Assembly: GCA_021292105.1 (NCBI GenBank)
Contig: CM037857.1
Span: 43,765,464-43,829,463, forward strand
Direction of reading: 5' to 3'
Length of the DNA stretch: 64,000 nucleotides
Origin: Anadara kagoshimensis
Lineage: Eukaryota > Mollusca > Bivalvia > Arcoida > Arcidae
Shown: positions 41,101 to 53,100 of the stretch, piece after piece
Position numbering within the stretch: the first letter of the stretch is position 1
Layout of the letters: the number at the start of each line of letters is the position of its first letter
Notes under the pieces: generated by a model
Told to the model about the DNA's origin: nothing
Databases searched by the model: none
What the model saw: only the letters and a program-made list of their open reading frames with translations
Made by a program: the position numbers and the translations under genes

Positions 41101-44100
41101 CGATGCCCAGTCTGTTATAAAGAAATGTCAAGAAACCATAGCTTTATTTAAATTAGATGGTATGTATATTATACATTTATTGCCTTCAAGTGAGGGAGAT
41201 ATGAACATTAAATTTTGTTCACCCAAAGTCCGAGGGATATATGACGTTGTAGGTGAACAAACAGAGCTCCAGATAAGAGGAATATCTGTGTAAATACTCT
41301 TTAATTTTTTTGAAAATACTCTTTAAATTGTAAATGTAAGGGTATCAAAACCCTATCAAAATCCTCATTACCCTTTACAATTCTTATAACAGTAGAGCTT
41401 GCTATGGGGTTAAACTCCTGATCCAAGTACCTGTGAAATGCTATCATTACAATGAAGATGATGATACTGTATTATTGTTAGAAGTTATACTTATTTGAAT
41501 AAATGGCTTTAAAAATTGAAAATACTCTTTAATTTCATGGATCAGTGTCGATACTCTAAATTTTACAGGATACCTTTTAGAAAAAAAAAAGGAGGGGGAA
41601 ATGACCCTTCATGTCAAATTCTTATCTGGAGCTCTGAACAAGTGTTCATATCTCCTCACTTAAAGGTAACAAATTGTTTATTATACCGGAATGAAAGATC
41701 ACCATGGTCATTAAACAGAAAGTTGGTTTTGTAATCATTTAAAATGACAATAAATCTCTCTCCCATTGGAACTCATCGAAGGCAGAAGTTAGAATGTCAA
41801 AACCCATTCTCTATCAATGGAGTGATATCATTGTGACGTTATTTTTTGTTCCAAAGGTGTGGGAGATCATGTTTTCAGAGAGATACACAATGTTTTCACC
41901 TCCCTGATCACATAATCCAGTAATCCAATCAAATTACAGATTGTGTGGTATTTTTTAATGAGGTATAATAAATAATACATGTTATAGACTGGGAATCTTA
42001 TATGTCAGAGTGTTCATGTAATATTGAATTCATATTTTCATACAATGTAAACAAAAACCCATGTAGTTTAGTGTGTACTATAGACCATTCACTTTTGGGC
42101 ACTGAGGTTCTTGTTAAAAATTAAGGTCATTCTTGTAACCTCGTAGATAAAATCAAATTTTGGACAATGCTTCAGATGAAATTCTTTTAGCATCTTTATG
42201 CAACATACACACATGTATGTATAAAACAGAAATCACGTTTTTTTTTAAACCACAAATGAAATAATTTTTGTGATTCATACTTGTTAGGTATTTGCTGAAA
42301 TTAAAGTTCACAAGCAAACTGACAAACTGTCTCTTATAAGGACCTGACAAAGTTGGATTTAAACCTAAATAATGATTGCTGTGATCCATAAGCATAGACC
42401 ACTCAGTCTCCATGGCAACAAGTAGACTGGAGATCTATAAGCATAGACCACTCAGTCTCCATGGCAACAAGTAGACTGGAGATCTTTAAGCATAGACCAC
42501 TCAGTCTCCATGGCAACAAGTAGACTGGAGATCTATAAGCATAGACCACTCAGTCTCCATGGCAACAAATAGACTGGAGATCTATAAGCATAGACCATTC
42601 AGTCTCCATGGCAACAAATAGACTGGAGATCTATAAGCATAGACCACTCAGTCTCCATGGCAACAAATAGACTGGAGATCTATAAGCATAGACCACTCAG
42701 TCTCCATGGCAACAAGTAGACTGGAGATCTATAAGCATAGACCACTCAGTCTCCATGGCAACAAGTAGACCGGAGATCTATAAGCATAGACCACTCAGTC
42801 TCCATGGCAACAAGTAGACTGGAGATCTTTAAGCATAGACCACTCAGTCTCCATGGCAACAAGTAGACTGGAGATCTATAAGCATAGACCACTCAGTCTC
42901 CATGGCAACAAGTAGACTGGAGATCTTTAAGCATAGACCACTTAGTCTCCATGGTAACAAGTAGACTGGAAACAGGCATTATAAAGTTCTTTGATTATTT
43001 TCTAATTGCAGCGGAATCACAAAAAGTTCACCCACAAGTAAAAGAACACAGGGCACATGCATTAAAATTAATTGAAGACTATTTGAAAGGTAATCAGTTA
43101 TAACAAACTTTACATTTGTACTAATGATGTTTCTTTTAAGTTTGCCTGCACAAAGAACAAAGTAGCTATTTTCTTATTCTAGATTTTGGTGTGGCCTCTA
43201 TAACTGTGATGGGGATTTTAAATGTTGAACTTTGTGTTGGTTACACTAGAAGTTATGGTTTTTCTTGATGTAATATCATATTTTCAACAGTAGGTGCTTA
43301 CCCTTCCGGAGCACCCAGCCTCACTTCCCTGTTTTTTTGATAAATGTTTAAGCATTTTTCATTTTACAGAAATATTACTTGGTAAACAAGAATGTGAATA
43401 ACTATTTTATTGAACATTTTTCACAAGATTTTCTATGAATATTTTTAAACACAAAATCACAAACACAGTGAGACTGATAATAAGTAAATTCTATTTTTCA
43501 GTGGTTTGTAAAATTTACAGTGAACAAAGAGCTGTCAGAGTAAAAAGAGTAGTTGATAGAAAAAGGATGTAAGTAAACTTTTAGAACCAGTAACCCCTAG
43601 ACCCTCTCTGACCCTCCCTCCTTTATTACCAATGACCCCAACCCCCTCCCTCCTTTATTACCAATGACCCCCAATCCCCTCCCTCCTTTATTACCAGTAA
43701 CCCTCAGACCCATCCTCTTCCCTCCTTTATCACTAGTAAACCCCAGACCTTCTCCCTCCTTTATTATCAGTAACTATCAAACCCTCCCTTCCATTATTGC
43801 CAATAACCCCCAACCTCATCCTTTGTTACCATGAACCCCCACTCCCTCCCTCCCTCCTTTATTTCCAGTAACCCTCAATCCCTTCCCCCTCTTATTAGCT
43901 CACCTGAGCCGAAAGGCTCAGATGAGCTATTGCTATCTATCACCGTCCGTCGTCTGTCGTCCGTTGTTCGTCGTCCGTCGTGTGTCGTGCGTAAACTTTA
44001 TATTTTAATCTTCTCCTCCAAAACTACTGAGCCAAATTTGAGGAAACTTGGTGATTATTATGCCTGTGTAACAGGCTTTCAAATTTGTGTTTGGGGTTTG

Positions 44101-47100
44101 ACCACGCCCAACAATATGGCTGTCGTTACTATAAATAGCCAAAAGACAAAAAAATCTTCTTCTCTGAAACCAAAAGGTGCAGGCAAATTTTGATTAGATT
44201 TTTGGATTCAGGATACATTTAAATTGTGTTTTTTATGAAAATTGGACGAAAAATAGGTTACGCGTTTTTTGCGTAAAATTATGTAATTTTTAAAATGAGA
44301 CTTTTATTGTTATAACTTCATAATGGCTGAAGATAATTGTATGAAGTTTTCACTGTTGATCTTGTCTTGCGATTTTCTTGTGATGTCAAGGTCAAAGGTC
44401 AAGGTCATGTCCCAGTTTTTGACCTTTGATAAAAAATGCTATTTTTTAAACATTTCTGGTGATAATGACGTAGTATTTTTTGTTAATTGTAGGTATTGAC
44501 ATGACGATCATTTTGATATATTGATTAAGGTCATGGGTTCAAAGGTCAAGGTCACAGATGTACAAGTTTACCAAAAATAGTTAATTATCTGTAAAACTAT
44601 GAACTTTTTGTATAGGCATGTATATTAGAATATTGTAGGTAATGGCTTGATGGTCATTTTGATATATGAATAAAGGTCATGAGTTCAAAGGTCAAGGTCA
44701 CAGATGTAAACAAGTATTGAAATGATTATTTATCTCAAAAACTATAGACTTTTTGTATAGGCATGTATAATAGAATATTGTAGGTAATGGCCCAATGGTA
44801 ATTTTGATATATGAATAAAGGTCATGAGTTCAAAGGTCAAGGTCACAGATGTAAAAAAGTACTGAAATGATTATTTATCTCAAAAACTATCAACTTTTTG
44901 TATAGGCATGTATGTAAGAATATTTTAGGTATTATCCTAACGATCATTTTAATATATGAATGAAGGTCATGGGTTCAAAGGTCAAGGTCACAGATGCAAA
45001 TGAATACCTGAATGGTTAATTATCTTGAAAACTATTAACGTTTTGTATATGCATGTATATTAGAATATTGTAGGTAATGGCCCAATGGTAATTTTGATAT
45101 ATGAATAAAGGTCATGAGTTCAAAGGTCAAGGTCACAGATGTGAACAAGTTTTGAAATGATTATTTATCTCAAAAACTATAAACTTTTTATATAGGCATG
45201 TATATTAGAATATTTAGGTATTATCCTAATGATCATTTTGATATATGAATGAAGGTCATGGGTTCAAAGGTCAAAGTCACAGATGCGAAAGAAAACTTAA
45301 TGGTTAATTATCTTAAAAACTATTAACTTTTTATATAGGCATGTATATTAGGAAATTTAGTATTATCCTAATGATCATTTTGATATATGAATGAAGGTCA
45401 TGGGTTTGAAGGTCAAGGTCATAGATGCGAAAGAATACCTAAATGATTAATTTTCTTGAAAACTATTAACTTTTTGTATAGGCATGTATGTAAGAATATT
45501 GGCCTAATTATCATTTTGATATTTGAATGAAGCTCATGGGATCAAAGGTCAAGGTCACAGGTGAGCGTTAAGGCCCATGGGCCTCTTGTTACCATTTACC
45601 CCCCCCCCCTACACACACCCTTTTTGTTACCAATAACTTCCCCCACACCCTTCCTCCTCCTTTATTACCATTAATCTCCACCCCTTCATCTTTTTTTGTT
45701 ACCAGAAACTCCCAAACCCCCCTCCCTGTCTTTATTACCAATAACCCTCAAACCTCTCCCCCTCCTTTGTTACCAATAACCCCCACACCCTCTGCCTATT
45801 TCATTACCAATAACCCCACAACCTCCCTCCCCTCCTTTGTTACCAGTAACCCTCAAACCTGTCCCCTCTTTAATTAACATGAACACCCACACTGCTACTT
45901 CTTTTATTACAAGTAACCCCAACACCCTTCCTGCCCTAATTTGTTACCGGTAACACTCAGAACCTACCTCTCCTCCCCTCTTTCTTATGCATTCTGCCTT
46001 TTTTGGAAATTAATTTGACTGAATATGATAAATATGAAAATTAGTTTTGAAATTTGATAATATTTTTGATATGTATTGTAATATAATCTATATCCATCTT
46101 AAAATCTTACCAAGTTTTTTTCGGAATTTTTTTTATGCAATATAATTTCATTACAAAGAAAAAGAAATGTTTAAGAAAATAACTTTATTATGAAAGTTCT
46201 AAGATTTTCAGATAAAGGTGTAATGACGGATACCAGTATTGTTTTTTCAGAAACACCACTCCTCCCCCCCCCCTTGTGTGTCATTATTGAGACAGTATTA
46301 TTGTAGTATGCTTTATAACAGTGTTTCCCACTTTTTCAGATCAAAGTTAGCTATATATATATAACAATGTTTCCCACTACACTTGTATTTCAGATCAAAG
46401 TTAGAATTAGACAAGAAAACTAAAAGACATTTGATGATGACCAGAAATACAACAGATACAACAAAAGATGATGGTAACAGTAAACCAGGTAAGCTGATGA
46501 AATTGAAGGTTTAATTTTAACTTCCTATTCACATAATGTACGGTAAAGGAATTTATAATAGCAATTTTCACGTTGATACAGTACCGCTAATGTAAATCCA
46601 TCGCCCAATTAAACATGATGATAGTATACAAAGCAATCTATGAGATTAATGCTAATTTAAGTCAAAATCAATTTACCCAAATTATAATTTCCCTCAAAAT
46701 TTGTACATGCTAAAATGAATTCATTTACAGTCTAATCTAATATATGTACTTTCAAAGTTTGTTTGGTTCTCACACTGAACTACTCTTTATTTCCTAAGAA
46801 AATCAAATGAACTTGAATAAAGATTGATAATATTCACTTACTTGTACTTAGGACATCTGTATGCCCATCCGTGATAATATTCACTTACTTGTACTTAGGA
46901 CATCTGTATGCCCATCCGTGATAATATTCACTTACTTGTACTTAGGACATCTGTATGCCCATCCGTGATAATATTCACTTACTTGTACTTAGGACATCTG
47001 TATGCCCATCCGTGATAATATTCACTTACTTGTACTTAGGGCATCTGTATGCCCATCCGTGATTAGCATAGAAGATATCTGCACAGAGTTAAAAGTTGGC

Positions 47101-50100
47101 ACTATAGGGATTCAACATGTTGAAAAACCAGGCAAATGACGGATCCTGCTGCGCATATGATGTAAAATGTCACCAAGGACATCACTTTTGATGTAAACAT
47201 CACCATGGAAAATCCCCATAGCATTAACATTTTCCTTTCTGCAGAAATACTTAATGACAATTGTGGATGTGCATACAAATTTTCACTTATGACTAGGCAC
47301 AAGCAAGTGAACAATAACAACCATTATTCAATTTTATTTGATTTTTTATGGAAATAAAGTGTAATTTACTGTCACAAACATGATGACATAAACATTAGTA
47401 TTGTAAATCTCTTTATTCTGAATTCATGACTAAGATTATCTTGAGAGTAAGCAAAGTACATGTATCAGAGTGTCCCTCATTGTCTATATTTATATCCTAC
47501 AGAAGTTAACTCTGTAAATGGTCATAACATCATTAATTGATTAGTATTAGTTTGTTTGTTTTTGAAACTGTTACAGTATCGGGCGATCCTTCCAAAAAAG
47601 AAATACAAAGTAAAACCTTAAACCACTGTACTGTAAATTAGCCAACATTATTTCAAATAGTCTATATTTATGAAATAACTTGTTTTGAAAAGAAAAAAAA
47701 TTACATATATCATTTACCGTACATTTTATTATAGAAAATAAAGCCAGTAAGAATCTTACTGTGATGGATGAGGATCAGACATTAGAAGATGAAGAAGAAA
47801 TATCAACAGAAGAAGCTCAGATGGTTTGTATGATTTCATTCTTTAAAAAATATTACATAGTTTAAGATATATATATTATTGTATTATAGCTAGACAGCAA
47901 TAAAATCTGAAAACAAAGAGTACACAATTCAAATTATTTTTTTAAGTTTGGATATATTATAAATATGATAAATTACATTGTCAATATTTCAGATCATAGA
48001 TGCATGATTTAAGGACCATTTTTTCAAGCCCGGACCTGACTGTGATGCACCAGTATGTCCAATGGCAACACATTTAAAGCCCAATGGCAACACATTTAAA
48101 GCTATAAAACCTTGTTACTAGAGCAGTCTTTCAGATAAAACTCAAAACATAGCCCCTGTTTCTCACTGAATGTAGACACCTGTAGAGTTTGAATTAGAGT
48201 AGGCCACCTATGGCATCTACAGAGGATGCTTACAACTAGAATGGATTGAAACCGACTTTAACATAATACATTTACAATGTTTTAAATCAGTACTTTGTAC
48301 GGGGTTCGTACGGGCCTGGAAAAGTCCTTAAATTTTGGGGTTTGCCCTAAAAATACCCTAAAAACAACTCTGATCCTAAAAAGCTCTCAAATGTATCCTG
48401 AAGGCCCTAAAAAGCCCTTGAATTTGGCCAGTTGGGTGTCTGTATTTTGATATTAAGTGGTTGCAAATAGACTGATGTTAATAAATTAATTAATTAATAA
48501 GTTACATCGAAATGAGCAATTTTAAGGTACCTGGCTCTCCCGAACGTCTAACTTCAACCTTATCCACTTCAAGTGTAGTTACTATGGATATGTAAGTAAT
48601 TGTTTTATTGATTTAATTGTCTTTGTACCAATATTTTTTTGCTAAAATGGTCTTTCTGATTGGGCCTTTAATTTGCAAGTAAGACCCTAAAAGAACCTTA
48701 AAAGTCCTTAAATTTGGAGTCCAAATGTCCCTTAAATTTGGAGTCCAAATGTCTGTACGAACCCTGTTTGTAAAATGAATTCTTGCAGTAACAGGAACTA
48801 TTTTTGTTTTGTTTTTATTTTAGTTTGAGAGAGAAAATCAGGCTTTGTTTGACGAAATGAACAGTTTAGCTGCTGAAGTCAGGTAATTTATCTTTACATT
48901 CTACATACTGTATAGTTGCTTTTATTCACTGGGAATTTAATTTCAATATATTTGCAGTTTGACTTTATAGGGCAAAATTAAATACCAAGTGAATATTTTC
49001 ATATAGCATTCATTAACACATTAGACAGGGGAAATCTGGACAGAAAATTGTTTATACTGGCCACTGCATCGCAAAATTTTATACCCATAAATAAGTTCTA
49101 GTGTCTGAACCACAAAATTTTATCCCTGCAGAATTAAACAACTATACATTAGTTTCTCTGACTTACAAGGATCTACACAACAAGAGGAATGCAGTAGATT
49201 CCAATTAATTACATATTTGTTAACTTAATTACATATTTTGCAAGCACTGGTAAGCAGAATCAGCTATACTATACTGTTTTATGTTACAATTGCACTATTA
49301 TAAAATAACACGGACTTAGCATTTTAAAACAATATTGACATGTAAAAACTGAACTATGAGTAATAGTAATAATAAAAACTTATTTTATCAGGATTTAATC
49401 ATTTACCCATATAAATCAAAAACCTGTTGTACCTGAATAAGAGTTCTGTCAAGATGATGTGTTGTTAAAACTGTTTTGCTGTTTGTTCAAAATGTATTTA
49501 AAAAAGTCAATTACCATGTTTACTGATACGATAGAACATTAGTAAGTTAGTGATAGATAACTACATGTACTTCCTCATTCTGTGTCTGTATTCAGCAGCA
49601 TGTCCGGCCCAATTTTTAGCTCAGATGAGCTATTGCAATCTATCACTGTCCGTCGTCCGTCGGACTTTACATTTTAATCTTCTTCTCACAAACTACTGGG
49701 CCAAATTTGATGTAACTTGGTGATTATGATGCCTGGGTAACGGCCTTTCAAAATTGTGTTCGGGGTTTGGCCACGCCCAACAAGATGGCCGCTGTTACTA
49801 AAAATAGCAAAAAGACAAAAAAATCTTCTTCTCTGAAACCGAAAGGTGCAGGCAAATTTTGATTGGATATTCAGATTCCGCATACCTGGGATCATTCAAA
49901 TTGTGTTTTTCATGAAAATTAGACGAAAAATAGGTTACACGTTTTTTGCGTAAAGTTACGTAATTTTTAAAATGAGACATTTATTGTTATAACTTCATAA
50001 CGGCTGAAGATAATTGTATGGAGTTTTCACTGATGATCTTGTCTTGCAATTTTCTTCCAATTAATGTCAAGGTCGAAGGTCAAGGTCATGTCCCAGTTTT

Positions 50101-53100
50101 TGACCTTTGATAAAAAATGCTATTTTTTTAACATTTCTGGTGATAATGACGTAGGATTTTCATTTATTTGTAGGTATTAACATTTTGATACATAGACCAG
50201 GGTCATGGGTTCAAAGGTCAAGGTCACAGATGTCCAAGAATACCAAAATAGTTAATTATCTGCAAAACTATGAATTTTTTGTATAGGCATGTATATCAGA
50301 ATATTGTAGGTAATGACACTATGGTCATTTTGATATATGAATAAAGTTCATGGGTTCAAAGGTCAAGGTCACAGATGTAAACAAGTACTGAAATGGTTAA
50401 TTATCTCAAAAACTATAATTTTTTTGTATAGGAATGTATATTGGAATATTGTAGGTATTGGCCTAACAATCATTTTGATATATGAATGAAGGTCATAGGT
50501 TTAAAGGTCAAGGTCATAGACGTGAACGAATACTTAAATGGTCAATTATCTCAAAAACTATAAACTTTTTGTATAGGCATGTATATTGGAATATTGTAGG
50601 TATTGGCCTAATGATCATTTTGATATATGATTGAAGGTCATAGGTTCAAAGGTCAAGGTCAAAGACGCGAACGAATACTTGAATGGTTAATTATCTCAAA
50701 AACTAAAAACTTTTTGTATAGGCATGTATATTGGAATATTGTAGGTATTGGCCTAACGATCATTTTGATATATGAATGAAGATCATAGGTTCAAAGGTCA
50801 AGGTCATAGCTGCAAACGAATATTTAAATGGTTAATTATCTCAAAAACTATAAACTTTTTGTATAGGCATGTATACTAGAATATTGTAGGCATTTGCACA
50901 ACGATCATTTTGATATATGAATGAAGTTCATAGGTTCAAAGGTCAAGGTCATAGATGCAAACTAATACTAAAATGGTTAATTATCTCAAAAACTATTAAC
51001 TTTTTGTATAGGCATGTATATTGGAATATTGTAGGTATTGGCCTAATGATCATTTTGATATACAGATGTTTTAGCTGTTTATAAATAATATATTGTAGCT
51101 AGACTTTAGATATGTTATATATAGCATACTTATATAATAATTATTATAATTAATTTGCAAAAATACTTGCATATTATTGGCCCTTACTGCTGAAAATTTT
51201 GATATTCTCTTTTATTAGTGTCATTGACCATTGAACCTCTGCATAAGATATGTACTCTTCCTCAGGTGAGCGTTAAGGCCCATGGGCCTCTTGTTTCCTA
51301 ATGAGTATGTAAAAATCTATGGCATTCCCGGGCAGCACAATAAAAAATCTCTGCTTATTTCCAAGTGATGCCATACAAATTGATAAAAGCTTGAACTTCA
51401 GTGTGTAATGGTGTTCAATGTCCAAGTCAAAAATATTTCACTTATTATATTGAGATGTTGTCAGCTATAGGCAAAGTTGCAGAAATTTTGCTTGTGCATT
51501 ACGCTGATAACATTGTACAGCAGGGTTCTTTATCTTGCCACACTTACCATGACACAGGACTTTATGTTAAGTTCCTATCCAAAAGAACCATGACTTTGAT
51601 TTGGTAATAACAATTGCTTGGCAAAAGAACATTCAACCCACCTACATGTAAGTCAGACCCAGTCAGGGTTGGAATCAATCACCTCCCACTAATAGAGCAA
51701 GCACTTCGCTATAACGGTTGACATTTTGATATATGACTAAGGTTTTTTTCAGTCACAATAGAAGTTAATAATGTTTTATCACTTGCTTCATACCATCAGT
51801 TTAAAGCTTTTTATCTGTGTGATGTATAATGCCTATATTATAAATTTTAGATTAAATGTATGTTATGTATTTTTTTTCAGTCAAATTGAAGGAAAAGTTG
51901 TAGAGATTGCAAAATTACAAGAAATATTTGCTGAAAAAGTGTTGGAGCAGGTAAATGAACTAATTATCATTAAATAAACTAATACAGTCAAACCTGCTAT
52001 AGTAACTTCCCATATATATAAAGATCGCATGTAGGTACATTCAGACCATGCAAGACCACACAATCTGTCACCAGAAACTACCATGCTGCCATTTTGGAAC
52101 CTGACACTAGGCTCAACTCTTTTTTTTCTACATATACCATTGAAATAAGACTTTTTATATCAGGACCATCTGTCATTAACACCAAATTTTAAGGTACTTT
52201 GCTGATTTCAACCAAAAACCTCTTTTTAAAGTCAAATTTGTCTGTTAAGTCTATAATTCTAAGGTTGCCTTGTGGTCTTTATAAGTATTACGAAACGGCC
52301 GTCCAGTGCTGTAAAATTAAAACTGGTATAATATGTAATTTAAACCTCTGAGCCGGTATCTATACTGGTGGCTGGTGCCCCGATGATATTACAAACTCAG
52401 TAGGCAATAATTGTGCATTATTGTCAGAAATATACTATTGTCTAAATTTGCTGCTATTTAAAATTTGAAATTCCTAAAAAACTAAGGCCTAAAAAAAAAT
52501 ATGTGTGTTTCCGCTAACCCGACCAACCCAACTAAAAAAAGACCGACTCCAGTTTTTTTTCTGGATTTTTAAAAATCTGTTTTCGTTTTTCGATGAAAAC
52601 TCTATTGTATCAAACACAAGTCAGCAAAACGTTTGATTTGTACATGTTTTTGATATGTAATCATTATAACTGTTTCGACCACGATAAGCAAAATAACTTA
52701 AACAACACATTTATAATATAATTTTAACATAATACATTACATACACATGCATAACATATGCTATTAAAAAAAATCGACCTACCGACCCTTTATAATAATT
52801 CTATGTTAGCAGAAGCACACATATTTTTTTTAGGCCTAAGGTATACTCTCTCATGCAAAGTACCAGTATTTCCTTAGCTAAATTTGGTAAAATATATTTT
52901 GGCCCTTTGGGTATCTTTTCAACATCTTGTTAAAAATTTTGGTTTCATAATTTTAGTCCAAGCACTACTGATGAGAAATTTTATTCTGTAACAGCCGTCT
53001 AGTGCTGTAAAATTATATTTGGTATAATATGTAGCTTCTGAGTCACTACATAGTAAATTTAATTATGAAGTTATTTGTTGATCAATTTATCATGTTGATC

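Noticed and set aside
40825..41293. Open frames around STX18 exon 3 read as longer proteins
   Set aside because: Only 41044-41159 matches syntaxin-18 with proper splice sites. The upstream part is repeat-family copy 3 and the downstream part is intron.
43831..44193. 120-codon plus-strand frame
   Set aside because: It runs from the C/T-rich tandem array across the border of Helentron-like copy B, with no family resemblance.
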